A stretch of 64,000 nt of DNA from assembly GCA_023105745.1 (NCBI GenBank), contig JALGQZ010000015.1, forward strand, positions 18,390,499-18,454,498, read 5' to 3'. The position numbers were made by a program, and so were the translations under genes. Source of the DNA: Austropuccinia psidii (taxonomy: Eukaryota; Basidiomycota; Pucciniomycetes; Pucciniales; Sphaerophragmiaceae). The stretch's first letter is position 1; every line of letters starts with the position of its first letter. Below the pieces are notes generated by a model, which saw only the letters and a list, made by a program, of their open reading frames with translations, was not told the DNA's origin and made no database searches. Shown in pieces: positions 34,300-46,599 of the stretch.

Positions 34300-36055
34300 G
34301 AAGGTTTTGGATGAATTCTTCTTTGATCTTCTTGAAAGGAATAAAATCAATAAGTCAATCCAAGAATCAAAGAAAGAAATGAGAAAGTAAACAATTTACC
34401 AACCCTTATCATCAAAACTGCCTGCCAATATTGAAGAAATCCAGGAAAAATTTTTTGAAGAACACAAAAAAATGTTGTCACCAGAAAATACTATAAATGC
34501 AAGAATCATTGCAAGAACTAATCAAAAAATCAAGGGAAAAGTAAACCATCAAGGTATAATCCACAATATATTCCACTAGAGGAACAGACCACCCTTTCAA
34601 GATCAGTTAGGCCATATGGATCACCTTCACTTCATCAAAGACCCATGGCCACATGAAAAATATACAGCACAAAGAAAAAGTGCTTTACCAAGAATATTCA
34701 AAATTTCTTCCCAAATTCCAACTCCATCACATCAAGAAATCCCAAGAAACACTACATCCATATCAAAGATGAGGTTCTGACTATAGCTTGTGGTATTATG
34801 TAAAGGAGGTTGAAAGATTTATCATTAAAGTTAAAAATATTTCAAAAATTGAAGGAGAAAGTGTAAGAGACATTGCAAGACAAATAGCACTTTGGACAAA
34901 AGATGAAGAAATCAGTTATCATATTAAAGCAATGCCATGATATGAAACAGCTTATTGGGATAAATTGAAAGTGGAAATGAAAAGATGATGGGTAACATTC
35001 TCACCTGAGGAAAGATATATAGATTATCCTCAATCACTGAATTCTTCACAAAACGCAACAAGGTGGGATAAGAAATATGACACATTACAGAAAGTTTATT
35101 GGGGAATATGAAGAAATCATTAATTACCACAAAATCTACCAATACATCAAAGGTGATATAAACCATAATCAAACAATATTGGCCAACCTTTCCAGCAGTG
35201 CTCAACAGTAAATTTATAAGGAGATGATTAAGTACAGAGAAATGGTTCAAGCCTTGGATGAAAGACACATCATTCCAAGATTAGATATTTTGATATTATA
35301 CATTGAACAGGATTTGGAGGCCAAGGTACTAATTCAAAAAAAGAAATTCTAAACCAAAACTCCCACAAAAGAAGACAAGATTTAAGGATGAAATCTGGGA
35401 TGAAGTTTTGAAACAAGTAAAAGAATTCCTCCACAACCAGAGCCTCAGCCAATAAATAAAGGAAAAGAATTTTTTAACAAAGTTTTAAATGAACTCAAAA
35501 AATTTTCAGAACCTGTTAACCCACCAAGAAGGAACTCAAACAACAATGGAGACCAAAGCTCCCCCAAAATAATCAGCCATACAAGGCAAGGCATCCTTTA
35601 GCACCATTTCTATTTAGTTACCAACCATACATAGCAGCCAAAATGGCTCCAAGGATACCATTGAAATGTGCATACCACAGGGAAGAAGGGAATTAAGAAA
35701 CTAGATGTACTCACCTGGCTGAAGAATTTCCAGAACCAAAGGAGAATCCTACCTGTTTCCCAACTATCAGAGAGAACCTATGGAAGGAAATGAAAGTGTC
35801 AAGCACATAGTCCGGGCTTTTGAAAAAAGAACAAGAAGAGCTCAACAAGAAATTCATGGAGAAATCTGTGTTCAAACAAAAAACCAGAAGAAGAGGTTCA
35901 GCCCATGAAAAGAAATCAGAAGATAACTCAACCTCAATTGCCCATGTGGAAGAGTGGTCAAATTGGATACAACCTACCATTTCCTCACCCAATGACCCCT
36001 TTGAATCACACATTAGACTAAGGAAGAAAAAACCACAGATGGAAATACAAGCTTA
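34300..36055 (+). pseudogene. Gag relic of Ty3/gypsy element 2, with broken zinc knuckle
   Basis: Gag forms the particle and binds RNA. Readable pieces: VLDEFFFDLLERNKIN (34303-34350), LPANIEEIQEKFFEEHKK (34420-34475), SLWYYVKEVERFIIKVKN (34780-34840), IARQIALWTKDEEISYHIKA (34873-34932) and WDKLKVEMKR (34957-34986). The knuckle at 35667-35711 reads C-A-Y-H-R-E-E-G-N-stop-E-T-R-C: CX2CX4HX4C spacing kept, but the second Cys is His and the His is Asn. Downstream, EEWSNWIQPTISSPNDPFES (35949-36008) belongs to the linker. There are several stops. Minus-strand frames over it are shadows. Confidence 0.75.
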
Positions 36056-36059
36056 AAAT

Positions 36060-37262
36060 CAAGAGCCAAATAATAAAGCAGTTATTCCTGAAACTTGCAT
36101 TGAATAAGAAAAAGAGTTGTATAACCACCAAATTCAAACACCAGACCAGCCTGAGGAGGAAATTGGGAATATTTACAATGAAAATTCAGATGAAAACCTT
36201 CCCAAAAGAAGAAAAGAAAGGCAAAAAGCCTCAGAGGACACATGTTGAACCCAAATTAGAAATTGAAAAAATTATCAAAAACATCACACAACAAAAGGTT
36301 GACCTCTGAATTGAAGAGATTCTCAGGATGTCACTAAATTTTGTCCATAAATTATGGGAATTATATCAGAAAAAGACAAGGAGAAAAATAACCCAACTCA
36401 ATGGAGCTTCAAGAAAGGCTATCACCATTTGGATTGAAAGATATACTGGAGACAAAGATTCCTTATTCCTGTTCTTGAGATTTATGGAAATCTTTATTGG
36501 AAAAGAAGAATTTCCTATCAGAACATTAGTAGACACTAGGGCAGAACTAAACATTGTACCAAAAGAAATATCAATCAAAGCCTCACCCACCAAAAGGAAT
36601 CCACTTTTTCATTGGAAAAGGATCTGTCCATACAGTACTTGGAAGACATCTTTTTGCAGAAAATGACATTATGTCAGAATTTTCCCTTAAATAAGGGGAA
36701 TTACTCAGTTCTCAAGAGCCTGATGGAAGAAGATTTTGCATGCCCTTGTCAAAACCTCAAGCAATTGGATGGCAAATTGCTCCACCTGGAAGAATATATT
36801 TATGCAATATGGCCAAATTGGTCAGAAATACCCAAGGAATGAAGTTTAAAAGTGCAAAAGAAGACAACACCATGAGTGACTTGATCCAAAAGACCCAAGA
36901 GCCAGCCATATGTCTGAAAATGGATGAATTTGGCCCAGAATTTAAAAACACCAAATGGACAAACAACCTCAAATGACATACTGAAGACCCCTCCTCCTCT
37001 GACACTGAGCTACCCAGAATAATTTACAGGCCAATTACTAATGATAAAGAAACCTGTGAGATTCTGGTTCATAGCAATGAAAAAATAAATGGAAGCCCTT
37101 TCAAAACTAAACACAAGAGGAAAAAAATTATATTGAGTGAACATCATGAGCTTGCATATGGAGACATTCTAAATGAAATAGAAAAAGACCTTGAAATTAT
37201 GGAAGAAAGACACAAAAAATTTGAAAGAAACATACCATATGAGCATATTGGAAAGGCCATTT
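36060..37262 (+). pseudogene. Protease relic and following linker (element 2)
   Basis: After a basic, Lys/Glu-rich linker (36100-36310), an open frame at 36328-36666 contains FIGKEEFPIRTLVDTRAEL. The catalytic D-T-G is now D-T-R, with Asp at 36532-36534 and Arg AGG at 36538-36540, so it is inactive. After a frameshift the flap-to-C-terminal part is seen as SVHTVLGRHLFAEND (about 36625-36670) and EPDGRRFCMPLSKPQAIGW (36715-36770). Past it, a charged linker (EKDLEIMEERHKKFERN near 37176) runs to a stop at 37262. Protease order and D-T-G context are those of Ty3/gypsy retropepsins. Confidence 0.75.
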
Positions 37263-37439
37263 AACAATAAGAACCTTGTGAATGGAAGCTCAAAAAACTA
37301 AATTCATTCAGCAACCTCCCAATGAAGAAGATGAAAAAATCCATCTTGAAAGATGAACACAGCTACCTTTACCTGCCATAAATTACATTTGAAGACCATT
37401 ATGTTTATGAGGATCAAGGAATTTTATGTGAGGACATAT

Positions 37440-37744
37440 ATGTGTGTCACCTTCCAGGAGCAAGCTTGAAAAATATCCAACTCTTAGAGTTACTAACCAA
37501 AGAGGGAATTAAAGGAAACCTTGGAAATTACTTTTGTAATAAAATATTTGAAATGGCCAAATCCCCAATAAGAGGAATTTACTTCAATCAAATTTGGGCC
37601 CAATGGTACCTTGGATTGAATGGATCCCCATATCAAACTGGAAGACTCAGATGGGCTGGATATGGAGACATATTCATTGATGAAGATTTATGGTGGTCCA
37701 AATTTCCATCAGAATCAGAAATAAAAAAAAGAAACACCTTTGTG
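37440..37744 (+). pseudogene. Unnamed domain after protease, copy a
   Basis: An open frame of 101 codons with protein-like text: KNIQLLELLTKEGIKGNLG, then NQIWAQWYLGLNGSPYQTGR, LRWAGYGDIFIDEDLWW. It is Trp/Tyr-rich and compact, so probably a folded domain. It lies where RT would normally follow protease in the element 2 polyprotein, yet RT appears only at 44080. I know no family name. A second copy lies at 38940-39220. Confidence 0.5.
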
Positions 37745-38939
37745 TAAGGCCTCAAAGACCTTATTTTGGCCAGGTTACTCAACAGAAAATCACTTTTTAC
37801 AGCTGGGGGGGCTCAACTCTGAACAAAATGACCGTTATTTCTTTATCTAATAATGTATCAGTATCATTCATAAAGTGTATCATTAGTTTCTTTCATTTTT
37901 TTTGTCAAATTTTCTTGAGAGGGAAGTGATTTCCTGCCTTATCAAAGAAAAAAATTCATCAGCAAAGTATTTCTTATACACAAAAAGGAAAAGCTTGAAG
38001 AATACTAACCACTTGGACCATGGCAAAGTCACCAATTTTTGCATCCTATGGGAATAAATTACTGAAATAGGAGAAAAATTAGGATGAAGAATATCTTTGG
38101 TAACCCAAAAAACCAATTTATGAATGAAGAACAGTTTTTAAATTCTAAACATACCCTTCCAATATCAATAGAAGAGAAACTGGAAAAAAATTCAGCAGAT
38201 ATTGGGCAGGATTTAGCTTTTCAACAATATCAATTCCCATATTCTTCAAGAACAAATGGACCAATTATAGTTTAAACTATTCACGCCTATTCTTAAGACA
38301 TAAGATAGCTCTAAACTTCAAGATTTAACTAAAGAAATTCAGATTTCACCTCAATTAATCACTAGACAGTGACCAACTGCCTTATCAAAGACAAAATTCA
38401 ATTTTATCAATGCAAATTATCAATTTCACTCTGCCAAATTAGAAAATTAATAGGCAGTGGCCTCCTGCTGTATCAAAGAGGAATATCCAATTTCTTAACC
38501 AAAATTATCCACCACACATACATTTAAATTATTGAACTCTTGGATGTGACTTCCTGCCTTAACAAATATAATTACCATTTAATCAAGCCTGAATGATCAT
38601 CCAAAAAATATCCTTCTAATAAATAAGCTCCATACTATGTTTAATTCATCTGACCTTTGACACTTCAAAATTCACCAAGAGTAATCTAATATTCCTTCAA
38701 AATGAAATCATGGACCTTAACTGAAGAAAATACCTGGTCAATGGTTACAGATGTTTGCTTCATAGAGCCATCAATACCAATAATCAAATGAAACTAATGA
38801 ATGGGTCTTTCCAATAAAACCAGAACCCTGTCCTGATATTTCAACAATAGGCCTTCCATCTATTTATTTTGAGAACATCTTTGAAAAAGAAAATTCACCA
38901 TCAAAAACAGTCATCTCATCCATGGAAGAAATTACGTGG

Positions 38940-39220
38940 GTTCAATCTATCAAAATATAAATTTTTGGAATTACTGACTTGGGAGGGAATCAAAGGCAAC
39001 CTTGGAGACAAATATTTGGAATAGATGAAAACCTCAGTAAATCACTATTTTTGGGGAACCTGGAGGGCAAAGATGGGTTCAACTTTTAATATTCCAAAAT
39101 TCAAACAGGAAAAATTAGCAAAATATTAGGAAGATATATTGTAAAAAATGGGGCATGGGATTGTCATTGGGAAGAAACACTTATACCAGAAATCCTAATC
39201 ATCAAAGGTGGTTAAGCTAA
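38940..39220 (+). pseudogene. Unnamed domain after protease, copy b
   Basis: It repeats copy a at both DNA and protein level: TTGGAATTACTGACTTGGGA (38962) against TTAGAGTTACTAACCAAAGA, then GGGAATCAAAGGCAACCTTGGA against GGGAATTAAAGGAAACCTTGGA, and AAACAGGAAAAATTAG against AAACTGGAAGACTCAG. Frames are more broken than in copy a. It reads LELLTWEGIKGNLGD, then QTGK, ending near TLIPEIL. Confidence 0.55.
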
Positions 39221-39224
39221 AATG

Positions 39225-42200
39225 AATATAGATGATCAGAACTCCCATCAAGAATGCCTGTTCAAAGCTCTCAGAAGAGGAGAACCAATGGGAGGAAAAT
39301 TTATCAAGCAAGAATTAGAGAAGGAATTCAAGAAATGATCTATGCCCTGCTGAGTCACTAATTCTTTAATTTTTTATCCATCTTCTTTCCATTAATAATA
39401 ATAATATTATTATTCTTTAATTCTACTTCCATAATTAACATAAAATTAAATGAAAAATTGAAAATTAGCTTCAGTTCATAAAAGGTTAGAGGGAAGAAAT
39501 AAAATATAAAATTCCCTGATATTGAAGATAATGTTTTCATAATTATGTTTATTGTGTTTGCAGAGAAAAAAAGAAAGAAAAAGACAAACTTTTCCACTTC
39601 AATTTGTATTGGTCAATGATGACTAAAAAGAAAACAGAAACTTACATAATATTACAATTCTATTGAGTTTGATTTCTTTCTTATTCACTTACTTATTTCA
39701 TTGAAAAACATTGAGAAGTAACAAAACCTTAGTCTGCACTAAATTCATCCTTATTGAATGAATATAGAGCAAACCAAAAAACAAAAGAACTTACTTCGCC
39801 TATAAATAATTTATCTTTCAGAAACAGAAAGTGTTAGTAGGATAGCTAAAAATATGCTCAAAAGCAAAACTCAACCAGGGTTTTATCTTATTTTAGGTTT
39901 TTTTCAAGTTTATTATAGATTTACCAATTTATTAATTTGGGCTTTACTTTATTGTTTTATTTTTGAGCATAGGCAGATAACTAAAAGAATGTCCTATGAC
40001 ACTATAGCTACCCTAAGATTATGTCATACAGCTTCTGAAGGTTTTCTTTGACAAGCTAAATCTGATCAGTGCAATTGAAATCCCAGCCAAACACTCATGA
40101 GGGACCAAAATGGTTTCTACCTGGTATATATCCTGTAATTCAATACACATTGGAGCTGAAATTGTTATAGATATCAGCAAAATCAATGAAGAGGATCTGA
40201 ATTTCTATCCACACAGGAAAGAATAGTAGGGAACACTCTATTAAGAATAAATATATTGACTTACTAAAATTCCCAGAAGAGGGGGATGTATAGCTTCAAA
40301 TACCAAAACAGAGAGCTCAACAGGAACAACAAGGCAATTTAGAAGCAATAACACAGAGACAATGAAATATATTTGCTCATTCTTTACTTTTGGTTACAGA
40401 TCTCAATGAGACTAAAACAAATTGGCTCAAAAGACAGGTATTGAGCTTCTTTATTGCAAATAGGCTCAATCATTTGATTTCATTTGTAATTGCATCAGGT
40501 TTATTTCAAGAGCCAACTTGGGATATCAAATTTAAATTAATATGCCAGGTTGACTCAAAAACTAAGTTTCAACTTTCTCTTGAGACAAGACTTGAATTGT
40601 GCCATTAAAACTAGTCAAATTTTATTTATTTAACATCATATAAACTTCAAATCATACAAACAAGTGAAATTTTTATCCTGATTTAGATTGGAAAAATATG
40701 AAAAAAATTTACAGATGATATTCTCAATTTATTGTTCCAAAAGGACAAAGAAGGAGCAGGTACAAAGCAGTGGTCAAGGGCCTATTTATACAAAAATTCA
40801 TTGATGGCTGACCTGTGGGTTTTTTTCATTTGAGTATTTGATTCTAAAAATATTTAACTTCTCCAATGAAAGGTTTCAGAGATAACAGCTTCTGCCCCCA
40901 GTAACAAACAAACATGAAAATTCCTTAGCAGGCCAATAACCTGTAGATTTATTTTTTATCTACTTTTTAGGGAATAAATACTAAGATAATGACTTTGATT
41001 GATGTTCTCAGTTCCATTTTCATGTTTTTCTATTTTGAAAATGATTAAGTAATGAGCTTACTAATATTTCAGTCCTTTTTTGTAGTTTGGTAAAATAACT
41101 GAGGCAAACAAAAATAACAATGAGCCCTCAGCATGGGTTTGTTTGTTTTCATTAATGTATTAATACTTTTACCTTTATGCTTCAGGGAATACAAACCAAG
41201 CTTAAAATGATAATAATAATACAAAAAAGTCTTGGACAAGGCTTCAAGCTTCTCATGTGTTCTATTACTTTTGTTTTACAGGTATCAATTAAAGAGGGCT
41301 TTCCAAAACCAAATGGCCTCAGAATGGCTTAAAACTTCTTGGTTTCATTTTTTATTTCTTTGATTTTGCTTTCCTTTATCAATTCTAACATCATGCTTGG
41401 AATGTGATATGGGTATAATTCAACACCAAAAACAAACATTATATATGAATATATAAATCATTCATGAAACAAGAAGGCTTCAATAAGATAGAAGAAGACC
41501 TAAGAAGGGCTTGGAACTACTGTTTTATTTCTTATAGTTATTTCATATCTTCCAAAATTAAATTTACCAACATATTTGATTCTGAATGCTACAGGTAGAC
41601 ATCATTAAAAAGAATTCTCTGATTTCATAAGCTTATAAATTCTTTTAAAGTGAGAATGAGTCAAAAATAAGACTATCAACTATTAAATTAATTCACAACT
41701 TGGCTTTAAAGATAAAGCACACATCATCAGACCCCAAAGGCTCCAAACATCAGTGCCTGGACAAAAACCAATGATCCTTGGCAAGACTGTAAAACTGCCC
41801 AGATAAATTATCAACAAGGACTAACATGGAAAAGAAGCAACCCAAAATCCTATACAAGACTATGAACTACCTGAGGTTTTCCTTTGTTTTTTCATTTTAT
41901 AATTTCATCTCATTATCAACAGGAAATAGCAAGAATTACAGACTTTCACTGTTTTGAACATATTTTTTATTTTATATTCAGCTCATTTTTGCTGCAAGAA
42001 AAGGAGCATATTCCCGTAGTCAAGGTATCAAAGAAAAATCCTCCTTATTCTATTTTTCTTACTAACACACCAAAGCCATCAAACTGGCTTAAATCTTCAC
42101 TCAAAACTAGTCCAAAAAAAGAAACTGTGATCCAAGCAGTTTGGACAAGATGATTAATATATTTGAAATATTTCTTGAATTCAAAGAAGGTGATTGAAAC

Positions 42201-43085
42201 CTGTTTTAGAAAAAGAATTTGTGCTATGAAGGCAATATTTGAAGTCTGGCAGAGTCATTTATATTAAAAATTTCTAAATTGATGTCATAATTTGAGGAAT
42301 TTACATATCAATGTGCTATTTATTCTAAATGGAATGAAAGATCCCCCAATGCAAACAACAGGTGATTTTGAGTGTACAAACTTTAGATTTCACTGTTTAT
42401 ATTCCTTCAGCAACTGAAATGCATTTATGGGCAGCAGAAAATCGGAACCATAAAGGGGATGGACTTGAATCCAAGTCAGAGTCTGAATAATGATTGCCAA
42501 AAGCGCACAAAGATGTGGCATCAAAAGAGTTATTATAAGAATAAATGACCTGTATATGATCATGAAGTTATGTCATATTTATTATCATTTCTCTCAACAG
42601 CACCAATTTATACTTATTGGCACATACTATCCACCTTTAACCCAAAAATTTCATTATCCCAATTGTGATTAAAGGTTTTTCCTCTAGATTGTGATCTTTA
42701 CTCATATCTTTCAAATTTTTCTTATTTTATACTTACAACAAAACAAATAAAAATAGTATTGAATCCAATTTAAGCTGAAATGATGCGATTTTATTATGTT
42801 ATTTATTATTCTTATCACAATCACTATCAAATATAAGGGGTGGGCAAAATTATTTCTTACACTATCCCTTATAGTAGAATTTTTGGAGGAAAGAGGGTAT
42901 ATCCTCTTCAAAATTTGGAAACTCACTCAATATTTTGAAATAGAGAGGGAGGCCCAAATTCAAAAGAATATTATTGAAAAAAATCATTTAATTTCAAAAA
43001 ATCTCATTATCATACATTTTCATTTTTTTATTTGATTTTTCATAACAGGCCTATTGGAGGAATAGAGCAGGACCAAAGGATATGA
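39225..43085 (+). other. No named gene; scattered plus-strand coding-like pieces
   Basis: Frames at 40246-40608 (including FFIANRLNHLISFVIASGLF and EPTWDIKFKLICQVDSKTKF), 41884-42153 and 42490-42672 read like protein but match nothing I know. Several pyrimidine tracts ending in AG stand before open stretches (39569, 40398, 41281, 41922, 42600, 43048), as 3' splice sites would. Either a decayed intron-bearing gene lies here, or element 2 contains further unnamed polyprotein. No start or overall frame can be joined. Confidence 0.25.
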
Positions 43086-43304
43086 ATAATTTCTGAAAAA
43101 TATGGAGAGACTTGGATACTCTTGGAAAAAAAATTTATCAGAGATCAAGTATTCAGAATCACAAAAATGAAGAAATACAGAAATTCCTTATGGATTGAAC
43201 CTTTGGAGAACACAGGGCCTTGGTTATTTCTTTAATTCTGGATTGAAACCCACTTGGAATTTAAGACTAACTAGTAAAGATTTATGGACTGATGGACGAC
43301 TCAA

Positions 43305-43615
43305 CTGAATCAATTATGGACTCATGGCTCACTAAGCATGATGTACAAGACTCAAATCAAATTACCCTTGGGATTATAAAGAAGCTTGAAGACTCAAGAG
43401 ATCCTCAGCACAACCCTAAAATTCTTTGCCTGTAGACTTGGGCAGGGAAACTTAGAAAAATCAGTCCAAAAACGGGAGAAATGCTGAAGGACCATTTTTG
43501 TCCTTAGCATGAAAATGAACTTCTCCCTTGTGTGAAATCAGCAAGGCGTTTTGAAGGTGCTTATCATTATTTAAATGGTGCAATGAGCAAAGTGAAGTCT
43601 TAAGACAAGAAAATT
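43305..43615 (+). pseudogene. Unnamed conserved-looking frame with two TAG stops
   Basis: One frame holds for about 100 codons with only two interruptions, both TAG (43435 and 43507). It reads DSWLTKHDVQDSNQITLG, LEDSRDPQHNPKILCL, TWAGKLRKISPKTGEMLKDH, FCP then HENELLPCVKSARRFEGAYH, and LNGAMSKVKS. The text is Cys/His-bearing and basic, perhaps a nucleic-acid-binding part of the retroelement polyprotein. Unbroken frame over this length, with full amino-acid variety, argues for a true coding relic. Family unknown to me. Confidence 0.45.
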
Positions 43616-44079
43616 CCACATCAAGAAATAAAATGACCAGAAGAATCTTGCATCAAATGGGAATCATGAAGATTGAAGAATGAAACAAAAGTCAATTGGA
43701 ATTCAACATCAATCCCAAAGGAGCTCAAGAATTAAGCCATGAGATCCCTTCAGAACTTTCATACCCAAAATAAAGGGGCTACACATCCAGTTGTAGGTCC
43801 TGTATGATCTTAAACTACAATTTTTTATTGAAGAAAGAAGAACAATATTTTTTGAAGACCTCAAGCTTTCAGGACACTAGCAAGTTCTTTGAAAGAATTA
43901 AAATGCCTCATTGAAGATGGATCACCAAATTTTAGCAGTCAAATAGAAATCAGTCCTGGAGAAGGTGAGACAAGTCAATGAGCCATTAAACACCTCAACC
44001 CAGCTTTGCCAAGATATCCGCAGGAAACACCCTTATCATCAACCCACCTAGATCTAAAGGATCCTTTAAGGTCACCCAT

Positions 44080-45080
44080 GGAAGACTGAAAGCAGTTTAT
44101 TTTGTCCCACTGGGATTGTTATCAAATGGAGAAATAAATTCACTCAAGAATGTCATTACCTTAAGGGAAAAGGCAGTAGTTTTTTTTGAATAAGAGAAAG
44201 GATTAATCAAGAACTTAGATGGAAAACCTTACAAGATATCAGTAAAACCGCATGAGCCTTGGAAGAAGAAATCAATTCCCATACCAAAACAATTTTACCT
44301 CAGTTTACTGAATTAATCAGAGAAAGACTCAGGACTGTACTCTATGAGCAAGCCACCTCAAGCTACACAAGTCCAATTTTTCTGTGTAGCCAAATCAAAT
44401 TGAAAACTAATAATTGTCCATGACTTTCAAGAACTCAACAATGTCACCACCAAAAATAATGGCTTACCATCTCAAATTGAAGGATTTGTAGATGTTCTTG
44501 CAGGAAGAGCATGCTATGGACTAGATGACATCATGGGATGATATTATGAAAGGGAATTAGATGTCACTACAAGACCCCTTACCACTTTTAAAACACCCCT
44601 TGGAAGAATGCAACTCACAAGACTACCCCAAGGAGCCACTACCTTAGTAGCAGTATACCAAGTCCAAATGACCTGGATACTCCAAGACAGTGTAGGAACT
44701 TAGAATTTTATTTAGGATTGAAGGAGCAGGACTCGCTATCTCAAGATCAAAATTTGAATGCTGTGTGCCAGCCTTGAACATAGCAGGAGGGCATTTTGTA
44801 TTATTTAAAGGCAGAAAAACAAAATTGGAAATTGGTCAACACCTTCCAACAAGAAGGAAATAAGAGGATTTCTTGGACTTTGTGCCTACTTCAGAATGTT
44901 TATTGAAAGTTTCTCACAAGTTGCATTACCACTCAGAAGACTTACCAAGGAGAATGTTTATTGGAATGGGGATGAAAAATGTGAAGAATCCTTCCAGAAA
45001 CTCAGAAAAAATTTTGGAGGTGAAATTACCCTCAAGAAACTGTATTATGAAAAAGAAGTAGGCAAAATAAAATCAGAAGC
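44080..45080 (+). pseudogene. Second Ty3/gypsy reverse transcriptase relic, YxDD missing
   Basis: Plus-strand text reads HDFQELNNVTTKNNGLPSQI (44420-44480), LAGRACYGLDDIMG (44499-44540, the first catalytic Asp region), DVTTRPLTTFKTPLGRMQLT (44561-44620) and LPQGAT (44624-44641), all landmarks of RT fingers and palm. Where YxDD should follow, the sequence jumps (about 44695-44725) to SRSKFECCVPALNIAGG (about 44740-44790). The RT end and start of RNase H is IRGFLGLCAYFRMFIESF (44861-44914) and VALPLRRLTKENVYWN. It ends near 45080 against R1. This RT type differs from that at 5560-6135. It is probably the RT of element 2, separated from its protease by about 7 kb. Confidence 0.85.
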
Positions 45081-45097
45081 TCAAAACTGCTTTGAAC

Positions 45098-45610
45098 CTG
45101 GGTCTTAACCTTGAAATATCTTTGCAGCTACTTTTAGCTACAGGCTTGGTCATTCAGAATTTTTACTCAATTGAAATAAAAAACTATGGAGCTTCCATGA
45201 TATTTATTTGTTTTGTCTTGCATTGAATATATACACTTTTCACTGATATAAGAATGGTCAAATAAGAATTAATACTAACTAACTAGGAAAGATCCAAATC
45301 TTTCAAAAAATCTGTGAATTAATTTCACTGTTATTCTAGTGTCCTTTCTACTTGAAATGATGTACACATTCCAAAGTTTTTATGCGTAAATTTTCTCAAG
45401 AGAAAACCCTCTAGAAATAAAGCTTTATCTCTAAAAAAGGTATATATCTTAAATTAAAATTATTCACTGCAAGATGTGTGTTTCTGTCTTCAAAAATGGT
45501 TGGCATACCTTTTGTCAGGAACATCCATATATTCATATGATGTGATGATAAAAAAAAAATATTTTTGCTTCTCATTATTATTATATAATATTCACTTGGA
45601 ATGTATGACT
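45098..45610 (+). repeat. Dispersed repeat R1, copy 2
   Basis: It matches copy 1 in the same orientation: TAACCTTGAAATATCTTTGCAG (45106) against 10283, CTCAATTGAAATA (45166) against 10344, TTTCTGTCTTCAAAAATGG (45481) against 10653, and TTTTTGCTTCTCATTATT (45562) against 10732. The left end coincides with the end of RT relic 2, so R1 either inserted into or truncated the retroelement. Confidence 0.65.
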
Positions 45611-45899
45611 TACACCAATTCTTGAAGCAACAACTGTAGAGCTCAGCTATCAATTTGCATCAATAGGAAATAATAACTTTTGTTTGAATATTTGGACCAT
45701 TCTCTTGAGTATGCAAGATACTTTGTCAGAAGAAACATTTTTCTATATCTCAATGCGCTTAGTACATCATTCTGAGCTCCCTTTGATGTGATGAAATTGT
45801 TTTACTATTGAAATTCTTGCTCAATTGAAGCTTCTTTTTGATATGGAGTTCTGTAACTCTCTTAATGTCATAATATGGTCCCTATTAAAGTTTTCTTAC

Positions 45900-46560
45900 T
45901 ATTCCTTTACTAATTTTTCAAATGTGTTATAATTTTTCACATTTATTTTTTTACAAATCATATAAATTCAAGCTTTAAAAATTGAAACATTCAATTTTGA
46001 GAGTTTCCATATCTTTGGGTACATTAACATAGCTCCTTTCAAAAATAAATTAAAAAAACACAAATGATAATTGAAATTGATTTTCATTTAAAACAAAAAA
46101 CATGTTCGTTTTAAATCTTTGGTTTTTCCTCTTTTCATTTGAGGACTTTTTTTTAGTCTTTTTATCTTTTTCATCAATATTTCTATTTGTTTAAATTGTT
46201 TCATTTTCTATGCTCTGGCTTTTTTTAATTATGTTTCATTAGTTTTGTTATTAATTTTTTATATTGTATGTTTGGGTATATATGTTTTTTTATATTTTGA
46301 GGTCTGTGGGGTGAGGTAGATTGGAATCAATGTATTTTTCACCCCACAGACTTCAAAAAAGAAATTGACACAAAATCAAAATAACGTTGGAATAATATGA
46401 AAATAAAAAGTTGAAGTTGAGTCCAACAAAAAAAATATTTTATTGAAAAAAAAGATGGGTATAATATAAGATGAAAAGTTAAAAAAACAAAGCAAATGGA
46501 AGTGTTATAGTCTACATGAAATAACACCAGGTGGATTTCACTTGGACCTGCCTGTAGGTC
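45900..46560. repeat. T-rich then A-rich core with a 20-nt hairpin
   Basis: A T-rich left half (about 46120-46290) and an A-rich right half (about 46355-46500) meet at a hairpin. GGTCTGTGGGGTGA, within 46295-46314, pairs with TCACCCCACAGACTTC, within 46339-46358: 19 of 20 positions, with a 24-nt loop. The layout mirrors 10760-11460 behind R1 copy 1. Confidence 0.75.
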
Positions 46561-46599
46561 TCTTACAAGGATTTTGGCTAATTTCTTCAAGTCAACTCA

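Noticed and set aside
35711..36013. 100-codon minus-strand frame over gag of element 2
   Set aside because: It is antisense to readable gag text; likewise 35268-34924 and 36593-36366 are antisense shadows.
43174..43310. Possible third copy of the unnamed post-protease domain
   Set aside because: A few residues can be lined up with copy a, but not enough to separate it from chance by eye.
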